Positions 31,767 to 42,815 of a stretch of DNA of 64,000 nucleotides are shown here, piece by piece (within the stretch, counting starts at the first letter, position 1; the number at the start of each line of letters is the position of its first letter). Origin of the DNA: Prorocentrum cordatum (taxonomy: Eukaryota > Sar > Dinophyceae > Prorocentrales > Prorocentraceae); NCBI GenBank assembly GCA_963575745.1, contig CAUYUJ010000359.1:118133-182132 (forward strand), written 5' to 3'. The position numbers and the translations under genes were made by a program. The notes below the pieces were generated by a model. That model saw only the letters and a list, made by a program, of their open reading frames with translations. It had not been told where the DNA came from and did no database searches.

Positions 31767-32830
31767 ATCTATTGACCCTGGTTTGCCACACACCTTTTAT
31801 GGTGACATCTTCATGAGTACTGCGGAGGAGCTCGCCTTCGATCCGCAGGAGTACCTGGACAATCTCTACAAGTTCACGTTGAAGGAGGGTTGCCCTACGA
31901 CGCAGTATGGCGACATTTTCCTCACCGAGGCGGAGGAGGCCCTCTTTCTCCCTGCCGCTTAGCCCTTGACGGGCATTCTTCGTCTTAAAGATCAGGATCC
32001 CCAGCGCCGAGCTGCGATTCACCATCGTGAAGTACTTGAGCGGAGTCTCCGCTCTTACGCTGGCAGATGGATCCCTGACGCTAGCGCAGCGAACGAGGCT
32101 TCTGATGAGGCCCACTGGAAATGGCATTGCATTCCATTCATCTCGACGTGGTTGTCTCATCCTTTGCTGAGCCCGCTTGTTTCAGAAGCAGCCGCTGCGG
32201 CAGGCCATGGGAATCCTGCCATTGCAGCTCTTGATATGGCCAGGCGTATATGCGAGCGCGCTCGGCGCAGCCACCGTGCTCGCTATTTGCAGATGTTGCG
32301 GAACTTGGAGGCCGAAGATTTTGATTTGCGGCAGGAGGGGCTGCAGCGACAAGCGATGGCGTTCGTGGAAGCTTTGGAGACCCTCGACACACGTGCGCCG
32401 CAGCGGCGCGTGCAGGGCAGCTTCCAGGCGGTCCTCCCTTTTTGTGGGCGTCAATACCTTGCAGCGCCACCCGACCGAGATAGTCAGGTTGCTGGTATCC
32501 CTGCCTTCGGTCGGACGACGGGCTGCGCGAGTTCTCCGGCAAGTTCGCGGCCTCCATCTTTGGGCGAGGGGCGCAGGGATTCAGCCCCTGGTTGTCGCAG
32601 CCCCTCGCCCACATGCACTACGGCTACTGGCAGTTTGTCTTCAGTTTCCGCGACCCTTTCGGGTTCGGCCAGTTTTGCGAGGATTACCACCTGCGCTTCG
32701 AGCACCGCGTGCGGGTCTCAGGAGGCGCCAACAAGATGCCCTTCCAGCACGGGGTGTATTTCCACGGGTGCTTCTTTGACTCCGCCCTCGACGCAGATCA
32801 CATCTGCGCCAGAGGCGGGGGGGGCTAGTG
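31764..32830 (+). pseudogene. Retroelement 1 region of unknown function between ORF1 and endonuclease
   Basis: The +1 frame after the ORF1 stop gives 66 codons containing two similar segments, PHTFYGDIFMSTAEELAF and PTTQYGDIFLTEAEEALF, then a TAG (31960-31962). The same frame stays open to about 32450 (HHREVLERSLRSYAGRW, ALDMARRICERARRSHRA). Coding sense then moves to another frame (HYGYWQFVFSFRDPFGFG, FEHRVRVSGGANKMPF, GVYFHGCFFDSALDADH) ending at 32827. I do not recognise the family. Retroelement 2 has no equivalent region: its endonuclease follows ORF1 directly. Confidence 0.5.
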
Positions 32831-34494
32831 TCGGGCTGGGACGACGCTAATCACGACCCCTTCGATGACCTGGATCGCATGTTGGATGCGGAAGCGGCTG
32901 ACTCACGCCGTGCCCACAGGCGCGGAGGGAGGCGAGGAGCCACAACCCGCTGGGCCTCAGGTCTCTGGCCGCCCTGCTTCACCCCTCCGCCTGTCGTCGT
33001 CGGGAGGAGGAGGGGCACGCCTTAGGGGCGTGGCCGAAGCTTCCGAGGGCTCTAAGTTGGTGGAAGATGCGACCCCAGTCCCACATCTCCCAGTACCCCA
33101 TAAGCTTTCGAGTCGACCTGATATGGTTGCTCCTCTCGCTGCAGGTGTTGAGTCCTTTTCTTTTCTGTATGGGAATATCTCAGAATGGGGCCCACAGGCT
33201 CGCAAGTTTCTTAACACCACCTCGTTTGCCATGGTGTGCTTTGTTGAGATGCACGCGTTACAGTCCAGGTTTGTTGAGGGCATCGACCAGACTTTCGACG
33301 CTGACGGGTGAAAGACGGCTTACACGGGCAGCAAGGCTACGGGCAAAAGGTGGTTCTTCTGGCGGAGAGCTTGTTGCTATTCGCAAGCATCTGGCCTCCA
33401 CTAGCTTCCAAAGTATTCGCCCGGCTGCAGTCAGGCTTGGTAAGTCGGATCCATTCCGAGGGCTTGTACCCATGACCTTGCATCTCAGCAGCGGCAATGT
33501 GGTCGTTGTGGCTATATATATCTTTGGCCTGGACTTTCGACATCAGGCCACAACCAGTCTATTTTGATCAGTTTGGGTGCTTTTCTTTCGGCGTTAGCCG
33601 ATCCCTGGATAGTTGTTGGCGACTGGAATCTGGAACCTGCGGCATTTATTATTTCTTGATGGCCCTCGAAGTTGCAGGGCGAGATTCTGCATCCAGACGT
33701 GAAAGGTCACCTGCGACAAGGCGGCTCAAGGCACACTGATTGACTATGGATTGGTTAAGCAAGGCACGGCTGATCGCTTTTGTATGCGAGGTTGTGCATC
33801 AGTTCCGTGGAAGACGCACATTGCCCTGCAGGTTGGCATCCCTGGGTCTAAGCAGAGGTGGCGGCAGCAGCGCCTTGCCACGGCACCTGCGTTCCCGATG
33901 GTCTGCCGCCCCAAGAAGCAAGCTGACCCAAGCAGTAAGTCCTCGATTCAGAAACAGGAAGCGCTTATGCAACGTAGAGCGAAACTTCCTGAGGACCTTC
34001 AGGCTGAATTTGATATGCTTCACAAAGAGGCTGCGACCACGGCAGCTGAAGCTGATTCAATCTCTTTCTTTCTTCCTGAGGAAGCGCGGCCCTCAGGTTC
34101 CATTGCGGCGCCGCCGCTCGGGGAGATCAGCCGACGCACGCTGGAGCAGCATTTCCTTGGGGATATTAAGGCATCGGGCTCGTCGCAGCTCACCAGAAAG
34201 TACGGCACCTGGATTACCAAGATGGAAATGGCTTTCAGTGTTCACCATCAGCAGGAGGACTTCGAACCTCTGCGGGGCGCAGGCCCCCAGCTTAAGTGGC
34301 AGTTACCGCAGGCTGCTCCAGGACGTGCTCACCTCTCTGACCCTGTGGGTGAGCAGTGGGGCCTTGTGCACACGCTGGTATTGAGGGCGGTGTCGCCGGC
34401 GAAGCATGGGCGGGACCCCAAACAGCTATCCGATTGCTTCCAGCAACTACAGCGGCATGTTGCTTATTTTCATGCAGCAGATACATCTGAGTAG
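32828..34494 (+). pseudogene. Retroelement 1 endonuclease (APE-like), frameshifted
   Basis: Pieces in different frames give the exonuclease-endonuclease-phosphatase fold in order: SFLYGNISEWGPQARKFL and VCFVEMHAL (catalytic Glu, about 33155-33255), GGSSGGELVAIRKHL (33340-33390), WIVVGDWNLEP (the GDxN motif, about 33617-33650), TLIDYGLV (33731-33754) and PWKTHIAL (the late His, about 33810). After the last shift one frame runs open to 34494 with a basic and helical linker (KQEALMQRRAKLPEDLQ). The enzyme would nick the target DNA to prime reverse transcription. At least three frameshifts or stops disable this copy. Confidence 0.7.
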
Positions 34495-34548
34495 GTTGGC
34501 TCCTCTGGTCAGGAGGAGCAGAATCGCTGGCTTTGTTGGTCGGCCACC

Positions 34549-36922
34549 ATGCCCTCGGCCAATCACGACGAGCTCGATGATTGGTCACATTGGACGGAGA
34601 GACTGGCTCATCGGGCGCAGGCGCGATCTCTCACAAAGGGCAAGCACCAGTTCACAAAGTGGGCCCTAGAGCAATGGCGGCAACATCCTGGGCGTCTTCA
34701 TGCGATGGCTCGTGATCCTCAGCCTGCGGTGCATGAGAGTTATTGTCATGGGCAGGTCATTTCAGAACCTTCGGAGTTCATGGGCGAAAAGCAGAGATTG
34801 GCGTGCCTTGTGGACCGATGCAGTTGACGGTGCTGAGGCCATCACTCACATGCTTCAGCAGTTGCATGGCGAATCTCGGCGAGACCCGTTGCCTCCATTG
34901 GAGTTGGAATCTTTGGAGCGTGTGGTGGCCAAGCTTCCTGCGAAAGCCTCAGGCGTCGATGCTCTCACTCCTCGTGATCTTCAAAGGGCCCCTCCCCAAG
35001 GTCGGGCCGAGTTTCTAGAGTTGCTTAGCCAAGTCGAACAGGAAGGAGTTTGGCCAGCGCAGTTGCTTAGCACAATCTGCGCTCTTCTCCCCAAACCCAA
35101 GGGAGGGGAGAGGGTCATTGGACTCCTGGCCGAATCCGCGAAGATTTGGAGCCGCCTGCGCTATGGTGCTACCTCAGAGTGGACTGAGTCTTTGGAGGCG
35201 CACTGGGACACGGCTATTGCAGGCAGCAGCGCCTTACGCGCCGCTCTGTTGAGGGCTCTACTCGACGAGACGGCGACGGTCCTTGATATCACGGTGGCCA
35301 CGCTATTGCTGGACTTTGAGAAGTTTCATGGCTCGCTGTCTTGGGTTCTTTCGGGCTGCGCTGCGCAGGAGTTGGGGTATCCACCCATTGTGGTATGCTT
35401 GGAGGTGCAGTTATGTGCTGGTCCCCGCTTTCTTCGGGGTCAGAAGGGAGCGTCCGACGCCATCCTGCCGACTCGTTCGCTAGTGGCGGGATCCCCTCAT
35501 GGGGTGCGGTCAGCCAAGCTCTTTCTACACCCGCTGCTGCAGCGTGCTCAGGCCAGAGCCGACTTCACGACCTTGTGGACATTCATTGATGATACCGTGT
35601 TGCGTTCAGAGGGACCTCAGGATAAAGCAAAGACTCGCATGGTTGCGGCTGTTACTGAGTTCAAGCAGGGTTTGGACACAATGCGTCTGGTGGTCTCCCC
35701 TAAGACGGTGCTTATCTCTAATGTGATCCGCCTGGGCAAGAAGCTAGCCAAGAAGCTCCGTCGCAAGGCGATTCCTGTGCAGTATTGTTTGGAGGCTGTT
35801 GACCTTGGTGTTGATGCCACAGGCGGCGGACGAAGGACTGTTCGCAAATCTTCCCAGCGCGCTGCCAACGCTGCTCGTCGTGCTGCACGTCTGCTGCGTT
35901 TTCGGCGGCATGCACGGCTCCGCAAGGTTTCGCAGGGCCTGTGGAAGACTGGAGCGCTGCCGCAGGCAGCATACGGACATCAAGTACACGGCCTTGCACC
36001 ATATCAGCTCCTTCGCCTTCGACGGCAGGCGGCTACTGCAGGGGCAGGCCCGTTGAAGGGCAGGTGCTTGACCAGTACTTTAGCCATATCGTATGGTCAT
36101 AAAGATCCTGCTTTGGAGCTGAGACGCCAGCTTCTGGCGGAGTATCTCACGGCATGGCGCCTTCACCTTGAATTTCATCAGAGAGTTGAAACATCCTGGC
36201 CGGAAGTTATTCGTCGCCTGGAGGTTGCGGGGCAGGCAGGGCGCTGGCGATTGGTCAAGGGTCCAGTGTCTGCAGTGATCGCCACGTTGCTTGATGCTGG
36301 CTGGAAGCCACCCTCAGCTACTTCCTGGCGGCGCCCTGAGCACGGTGGATTTGCCGAGTGGAGAATCCCCACATCATCTCTGGGTGGTTTTTCTGGGGAT
36401 GAGATGGATGTTGGCGGAGCGATTGAAGATGTTATGCTTGATTTTGACGCTCAGCTTTGGTCTCGAGCTTCGGAGCATGAGGGAGCTGAAGATCTCGCTG
36501 GTGGGGCTGATCTCTATTGGGCTCGCCGAGAGTTCGCGAAGTTCTCGCAGAACGGGGGCTGCGACCAGGCTGGGCAGACACTGTGCGTGGCCGCTGGAGC
36601 GCAGTGGCCGCGGGCGCGCCAGTTCCCAACGGGCGCGGAGGAGCAGCAGCGGCGCCCCAGGTGTCTGAAGGCGCCTGAGACTCTGAGGCACAGAATTTGG
36701 GAGTGTGAGAGTAATAAGGATCATGAGGATTATTCCCTGTCCGCTCCCCTAGTGTCTCAAGCACTCGTTAATTGCGATATGAATCCTGCCTTGTGGCTTA
36801 GAGGTGTTCCCCCGACCAACCATACTCACCCTGAGTTGGTGGACCCACCCGAAGCGGAGGGTTTAGAATCTCTCGGCTCGACGTCCCTGACCGATTTGTC
36901 CTCTGTCGGTCCTGACCCCTGA
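34549..36922 (+). pseudogene. Retroelement 1 reverse transcriptase with zinc knuckle
   Basis: A linker in one frame (34549-34790: SHWTERLAHRAQARSLTKG) shifts into a 740-codon frame that is open from the ATG at 34700 to 36922. In that frame ASGVDALTPRDLQ is the conserved pre-palm box (residues 83-95), LLLDFEKFHGSLSW is motif A (Asp205), LVAGSPHGVRSAK motif B (261-273) and WTFIDDTVLRSEG motif C (Asp297-Asp298). The knuckle CLKAPETLRHRIWEC lies near residues 654-668. Non-LTR reverse transcriptases copy the element RNA at the nicked target. All catalytic aspartates are kept although upstream parts are broken. Confidence 0.85.
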
Positions 36923-37964
36923 GCTGTTGGCTTTCGCTTTGTGCCTTGAGGGCACCACTGGCCCCGTTCATTATGTCACGGACCACTTTCCCTTGATTAC
37001 TGGTTGGGAGCGGGGTCGGGTTAGTGCGGTGGGCGGGCGGAATTGGGACTTGTGGCTCCGAATTAAGACCGCTCTTGCTTCACGAGGTGAAGGTTTAGTA
37101 ACCTTGGAGTGGACGGCTTCCCACTTAGACACGGAGGCTGAGGGCCTAACGGCCCACCGGGTTTTCCTCAGGTCTGGAAATCCATTTGCGGACCGCGCGG
37201 CCTCAGAGGCCGCGGAGCGTTCTCGGCACCTTTCGGCCCGCACGGACCCTCGAACTGATTTTTGGGATGCTCAGACCGCCCTGCTTAGAAGGAGAGCGCG
37301 CCGCGCCCTGATCGACTCGTCAGCGGCCGACCCGGGGAAGGCCCGCCCTGCTGTGGCGCCCTTGGAGAGAGCGAGGCAGGGCTCGAAGTTGGATCGGGCG
37401 CTTCGCGCCTCCCCTCACAAGTTTGTGACCTTCGGCAGCGCGTTTCGTTGCAGGAGTTGCGAGGTGCTGTGTGATACGAGTCACCTCTTAGAGGTCTCCA
37501 AGGCGCCATGCATCCCTGCTGTTGGGGTGGACTCTTTCCCTTCTGACTTTGTCGTGGTGGTCCCTGGCCCCGTCGCGGTGTCTGGAGCGGTCTTGCATCC
37601 ATCCCACAAGCTTGCGCTTTGGGATCTGCATTGTCTGTACTTTTGTCAGTTTTGTGGCCGCACGGCTACTTCGGACGGGCGCTATTTGGCGCTTGTATGT
37701 AAAGCGCCCTCTCGCAAGGGCATTGAAAATCTGGCCAGAATTCGTCGTGGTTTGTACCCGGGTTATGCAGGCCCGTCCAAGGCGAGTGTCCTGCTGCGCC
37801 ACGCACGGTTTTCTGCCGTGGCCGACCAGCGAGCTCGAGCGCGAGATCCCATGTCGGAGTTAGCTGTGTCTCAGGGAGTCGGGGGGGCTTTTCCTGTTTC
37901 GGTGGACGAGGTCCCCCTCGTCCACCCCCCCTCCCCTGTCGACCCGAGCAGCGATTCCGATTAA
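36890..37964 (+). pseudogene. Retroelement 1 RNase H and C-terminal CxxC domain
   Basis: In the frame ending at 37964, TPELLAFALCL (Glu), VHYVTDHFPLITGW (Asp) and WTASHLDTEA..GNPFADRAA (late Asp) mark RNase H. The first Asp strand (TDGS) is not found, suggesting a deletion or a shift near 36860-36890. Then come FRCRSCEVLCDTSH and, at the end, HCLYFCQFCGRTAT..RYLALVCKAP..GIENLARIRRGLYPGY, the CxxC domain shared with retroelements 2 and 3. There is no in-frame ATG near the start, so it was probably once fused to the reverse transcriptase. Confidence 0.7.
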
Positions 37965-38056
37965 AGGGAGTGCCTTAGGCACATGCGTTCCTGCTTGCTG
38001 CTCTCTCCCTCTCTTGCCCTGCCCGCCTCGTTGCACGACGTTGCTTACCAAAACGT

Positions 38057-38110
38057 TCCTCCTCCTCCTCCTCCTCCTCCTCCTCCTCCTCCTCCTCCTC
38101 CTCCTCCTCT
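38057..38110 (+). repeat. TCC microsatellite at the 3' boundary of retroelement 1
   Basis: About 18 uninterrupted TCC units directly follow ACCAAAACGT, the last non-repeat bases of the element. Confidence 0.95.
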
Positions 38111-38560
38111 TTTGTTCGCCACCGTCGATTAGCAAGCAAATCGTTCGTCGAGTCAAACATCTTGGGCACCAATATTCATCGGCATTGGAAGTTTTGAGGA
38201 TTGACGTCGCCGCGGGGCGTCGATTGAAATACTTTCTTCTTCGGTCACGGATCGCCAGGACCCGAACGCGAAAGCCCAGGTTCTCGGTCATCAAGAAAGC
38301 AGGGGCTCTGGATGGCGTTTCTCGCGTCGGGCATTGCCGTCGGCGATGCAGTACGGGGGGGGGTACATGGTGCCCGACCGTCGCTTGTCCAGCTGATGCG
38401 ATGCGTCATGAGAGGCACGTGGTACATTCCAGGGACCACGACTTCGGCCTGGGTCTCCTGCTGCATCCAGGGATCCACGGTTGATGATCCGCAGGTCTAT
38501 TGTTGAACCCCGTTTGTATGCTAATGGGTTCCCCTGGTTCAGGATCGTTGCATCTCTCAC
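38111..38560. other. No gene recognised
   Basis: Mixed sequence between the TCC tract and the hypothetical ORFs. One plus frame reads through with basic composition (RRLKYFLLRSRIARTRTRK) but no known motif. Confidence 0.4.
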
Positions 38561-38563
38561 GAC

Positions 38564-39409
38564 GTGTTGCAGAAGGCTTGGCAGAGGCAAGCAGTTCGTG
38601 CCCTACGCTCGAGCAAGCCGCGGGAACAAGTTTCAGGCATACTGTCATTGCGAGACATTGGATGGAGGGTGGTCTCGACCCCTGTTGTCGTCACGGATCT
38701 AGTGTTCGACGTTCGTGTTGTTGCTCCTGTCAGTGTGCGTGAGCTGACAAACGCTGCTGCGGGTCGTGAGGTGTGGTTTGCTTGGGCACAGAGGTCCAAC
38801 CCAGCTGATGACGGTATGGATCCCAAGGAACCCATTGGAGATTTGTTTGAGCCCGTCATGGGGTTACTCAGTGTGGTTCCTGACGCAGTGACCAGGCACA
38901 AGAAGAGCCACCGCCTCCAGCCCCCCAATGGACCTCATCGCACCAGGAGAGTGCCATGTTGCGTGCTGTCGTGGGTGGAGGTGCCTGGCCCCCGAGTCGG
39001 CTCTACAACCATGGGTAAGCACAAACATCGCAATGCCCGTGTTGCCCCAGGGCCAAGACGGCCCACCGCCGATTTCTGGGCGACGATTTGGCACAAACTT
39101 GACGACTTCGGAGGCCGCCAGACTGGTGCGACCCACGACGCGAGGGCCAACAGGTGGGCTGACCTCGCTGCCCGCACAGGTAGAGATTTGCATGTTGCCA
39201 CGCCTCAGCATCAGAAGGCCATGCCATGGGCACTTCGATCCACTCGCCGTGCATTGAATTGGCTTGTTGTTGCGCATATGCACCATGTCAGTTTCGTGAG
39301 GACCGAAACGCGACGGCGAGCGATACGACCTCGTCGACGCAAGGTCCGAAAAGCCTCAGACCTTCCCCCTCTCATTTGCGTCACCACTTCCCCGAGGGCA
39401 GGGGATTAG
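38564..39409 (+). CDS. Hypothetical ORF, possibly a decayed transposase
   Basis: The frame is open for 281 codons but the track start is not a convincing initiation site. It includes REVWFAWAQRSNPADDG, CVLSWVEVPGPRVGSTTMGK and ARANRWADLAARTGRDLH. I do not recognise it confidently. The next frame downstream carries a zinc ribbon of the kind that ends piggyBac-type transposases, so this may be the frameshifted body of such a protein. No inverted termini or TTAA pair could be tied to it. Confidence 0.3.
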   Translation: MLQKAWQRQAVRALRSSKPREQVSGILSLRDIGWRVVSTPVVVTDLVFDVRVVAPVSVRELTNAAAGREVWFAWAQRSNPADDGMDPKEPIGDLFEPVMGLLSVVPDAVTRHKKSHRLQPPNGPHRTRRVPCCVLSWVEVPGPRVGSTTMGKHKHRNARVAPGPRRPTADFWATIWHKLDDFGGRQTGATHDARANRWADLAARTGRDLHVATPQHQKAMPWALRSTRRALNWLVVAHMHHVSFVRTETRRRAIRPRRRKVRKASDLPPLICVTTSPRAGD

Positions 39410-39510
39410 TCCGTTGCAGCTTTTGTAAGAAGGGAGTGAAGAACATTAAAGCCCGAAAGCGGTTCACGTGTGAACCATGTGATGCCAGATTATGTCAAGA
39501 TTTGCTAGAG
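39340..39510 (+). pseudogene. piggyBac-like transposase zinc ribbon (remnant)
   Basis: The plus frame reads HLRHHFPEGRGLVRCSFCK, then KARKRFTCEPCDARLC. A His-x-Phe-Pro lead followed by Cys-x2-Cys-x13-Cys-x2-Cys with a final Leu-Cys resembles the C-terminal ribbon of DDE transposases of the piggyBac/PGBD type. The open frame continues to 40119 as low-information sequence. It is a single short motif, so the call is tentative. Confidence 0.45.
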
Positions 39511-40525
39511 CCTGCCTCAGATCCTTCGAGCCAGGTCCCTGCTGGGACTCCGCCGTGGCCTGAGCCTCCTGGGGACTTAGGTCAAGGAGGAGAGCCGACG
39601 CACTCAGCCTCGAGACGGCTCGAGGCTGAAGGCCACGCTCGCGCTTCCATGGACCTGCATGTGTTCGTTGGCTTGGATCCTGGGACTCCCATGAGAGAAA
39701 GCGCGGAGGATCGGAAGCGGGTTGCATATGTACAGAGTTGTGAGCCACCACGGCAGCGTCCCACAGCTTCGAGTGACCGACAGGTGGAATTCAACCCAAT
39801 TGTGTCAACGTCCTCGGTTGATGCGTCTGAGCTCTCGGCTGTCACTCAAAGAGTCAGTGTCCTCTCGGATATTCCCTTGGCTTGCAGTGAGGTCGGGAGT
39901 ACGGTCGACCCTGCGGTGTTTCCCGAGCGTGAAGGGGACTTGGGAGAAATGATCGGCCCAAGTGGGCTGAATATACGGTCCCAGCGGCCAAGGTGCCGCA
40001 GACAGGCATCGTGCTTGCTATGGCCGCGCGAGGCCACCGATTGTGGGTTGCGCCAGGCAAGTGTGTCTTACGCGTGTCTTGCGGATTCTTCTCGACAGGC
40101 ATTGTTGGCCATGTGTTAACCGATTGTGAATCCGATGAGAACCGCATCTCAAAAAGAGCTGCCCCTAACTTGAACAGAAAGTTGTTTCTGGCGGGAAACC
40201 ACCCGGCCGACGAAGGACGGGAGGGCAGACGAGTTTTTTCGGCGCCCAGGCTTTTGAGGGCCACGGACCCCGAGGTCCATTGGTTGCGGCTCCTCGTGGA
40301 GCCCAGCATTGCTACCATTTCCAGGCAGCCAGCATTCTAATCCTCATTAGTGTGAGGCTGCCTATCCGTAACATTTTTGTGTTCCGCACCCTCGCCGCGA
40401 TCCCTCGGGTGGGCCTGGGGGCATCTGGAGCTTGCCGAGGGAGGCAGTCCTTGCCAGCCCTCTTCCTGCTGTGCCCGCTTGTGCAGACGGACACGCGGCG
40501 GCGCCAAGGTAGCGTTTCATCCTGC
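39511..40525. other. No gene recognised
   Basis: Open frames continue from the zinc ribbon to 40119 without recognisable motifs. The rest to 40525 is unassigned. Confidence 0.35.
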
Positions 40526-40527
40526 TG

Positions 40528-40600
40528 CTGCTCCTCCTCCTCCTCCTCCTCCTCCTCCTCCTCCTCCTCTTCCTCCTTCTCCACCTCCTTTTCCGGGATG
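40528..40600 (+). repeat. TCC pyrimidine tract
   Basis: CTGCTGCTCC then about 12 TCC units with two TTCC interruptions. Confidence 0.9.
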
Positions 40601-41426
40601 ACGCGGGAGCTCTGCTCAAAAATGACGCTGCTGGCTCTGTGAGCCAAGCGACTTTCCAATCTCTTGTCTGAGGTTGCGGCCGGGGGGGCGTCGAGGCCTC
40701 CCAGATGGGGCCTGAGTAGATGGGTCGTCGGAGGATCACGACGCATCGCCGATGCATCCGGGCCGCCTCGCTGGGGGGTGGTGCAGCCTCGCGAGTTCGG
40801 GGCCACGACGGGAGCGCTGCCCCCAGCAGCCCCAGCAGCAGGGCAGACCCCTCCGCGGCCCCGGGGCGGGGGGGGGGGCAGGGAGGATCGGTGATCCAAA
40901 GATGGAGCCCTGAGGTGTGGGGTCGTAAGGACGAGGTGCCTCAAACAATGTGAATCCACCCTTGGATCCCTTCCTGTCCTCAGGGCCCCATCCCTCAGGA
41001 CCCCATCTTTTTGAGCCCTCAGGACCTCATCCCTTTGAACCACCGAGAGGAGAAGGGAGCTCAGAGTTTCTTGGAAACGGCAGGGCCGTGTTCGAAGCCG
41101 CATCCAGGATAAAAACGGCTCTGGGCTTGAAGCCAGAGCCCGAATTGGAGAAACACCGATACAGCAAAACAAAGAATGACATTGGGGAAAACAATGCAAT
41201 ACGACAACGAAGATTTGCCCTGTCGCTTCCGAAAGCCACGAATGGAGCGAACGGAATGGGCCAATCGCGAAGCGATGAAGCGTTGCCCAGACAAGTGGCC
41301 AGAGCATGGAGCTCGGCCTGGTCAGGGCCACTGCGTGGGACCACCTGCCCCGGTGGGAGGGAGGAGACGGGAGGACGAGGGAGGACCCCGGGGGGAAGGT
41401 GGAACCAGACCCCCGGCGTCATATTT
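40601..41426. other. No gene recognised; CATCGCCGATG patch
   Basis: 40680-40800 shares GCCTCCCAGATGGG and GCATCGCCGATGCAT words with 29415-29765. The rest to 41426 is unassigned. Confidence 0.4.
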
Positions 41427-42665
41427 CCCAACCATCTTGTGGTGTTGGGTCCTCGTTTTGAAAAGACAGTCCCCGCGTTCTCCTTCTCTCCTCCTCTTCC
41501 CCTTCCTCCACCGTCCTCATGCGTCCCGCACACCAGTACGGCGTTTCGTGACCCTCCTCCCCCTCCTCCCTGTGTTTCACCCACCCAGTACAGCGCTTCG
41601 TGGCCCCATAGGGAGCCCCACCGAAGGTCCCAGTGCTACCGTCCGTTCCGCACACCCAGTACAGCGTTTCGTGGCCCTCATCCCCCTCCCCCCTGCGTTT
41701 CACCCACCCAGTACAGCGCTTCGTGGCCCCATAGGGAGCTCCACCGAAGGTCCCACTCCTACCGTCCGCATGCGTCCCGCAGACACCCAGTACAGCGTTT
41801 CGTGGCCCCATAGGGAGCCCCACCGAAGGTCCCAGCGCTACCGTCCGCATGCGTCCCGCACACCCAGTACAGCGTTTCGGGGCCCTCCTCCCCCTCCTCC
41901 CTGCGTTCCACCCACCCAGTACAGCGCGTCGTGGCCCCATATGGAACTCCACCGAAGGCCCCAGTGCCCCCGTCCACATGCGTCCCGGAAGGCCAATTTG
42001 GCATTTTCGCCCACCCAGTACAGCGCGTCGTGGCCCCATAGGGAGCCCCACCGAAGCTCCCAGCGCTACCGTCCGCATGCGTCCCGCACACCCAGTACAG
42101 CGTGTCGTGGCCCTTCTCCCCCTTCTCCCTGCGTTTCACCCACCCAGTACAGCGTTTCGTGGCCCCATAGGGAGCTTCACCGAAGGCCCGAGTGCCCCCG
42201 TCCGCATGCGTCCCGGAAGGCCAATTTGGCATTTTCCTTCACCCAGTGCAGCGTTTCGTGGCCCCATAGGGGGCTCCACCCAAGGCCCCAGTGGCACCTT
42301 CCATATGCGTCCAGGAAATGTAATTTGGCATTTTCACCTGCGCAGTGCAGCGCTTCGTGGCCCCATAGCGGGCTCCACCGAAGCCCTCAGTGGGACCGTC
42401 CGCATGCGTCCCGGTAACTCAATTTGGCATTTTCGCTCACTCAGTAGAGCGCTTCGTGGCCTCATAGGGAGCTCCACCGAAGCCCTCAGTGGGACCGTCC
42501 GCATGCGCCCCGGAAACCCAATTCGGTACACCACCCACACAGTACAGCGTTCCCCCCCGCCCAGTGCAGCGCTTCGTGGCCCCATAGGGAGCTTCACCGA
42601 AGCAGATATTTACGATTACGGTACCCACAACCGCATATGGTTGGGACCTTCGCCAGGATAATTTT
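41427..42665 (-). repeat. Inverted satellite block 1
   Basis: The block opens with the reverse complement of the 42-bp flanking module (CATCTTGTGGTGTTGGGTCC), then a TCC-rich spacer, then tandem monomers. The basic monomer is 77 bp (TTCGTGGCCCCATAGGGAGC to CACACCCAGTACAGCGC). It alternates with a 51-bp form in which CCTCCTCCCCCTCC replaces the middle. Later monomers carry CAATTTGGCATTTTC. The block closes with ATTACGGTACCCACAAC and GGGACCTTCGCCAGGATAAT. The same closing sequence ends blocks 2 and 3. It is non-coding. Confidence 0.85.
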
Positions 42666-42815
42666 GTTCGTGACGCGACCCCCAGAGCTCTGCAGGATCC
42701 CTTGCCCGGGACCGGTGCTTCCTCCCGAGTCGTTCTTTGACGGCCACGAGGCCTGGCGAGGGCCCCCGGAGGCTGAAAAAGCAACGGAAAGCCTCCCGCC
42801 GTCATTTTTGTTTCC

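Larger units (their letters stand above)
30552..38056 (+). mobile_element. Retroelement 1: SL-headed non-LTR retrotransposon in a TCC tract
   Basis: The element starts with the spliced leader and ends about 90 bp after its last ORF, next to a TCC repeat. Parts in order: 197-nt leader/UTR, ORF1 (30749-31763), a CTT-TAG-C junction, an extra region of unknown function (31764-32830), endonuclease (about 33130-33870), reverse transcriptase (34549-36922), RNase H and C-terminal CxxC domain (36890-37964). Several frameshifts make this copy inactive. The target duplication cannot be measured because both flanks are TCC repeat. Confidence 0.85.

Noticed and set aside
33722-33729. GGCTCAAG matches to the leader 3' end, also at 58433 and 62004
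   Set aside because: Only 8 bp match and they lie inside retroelement coding sequence without the preceding leader bases; expected by chance.
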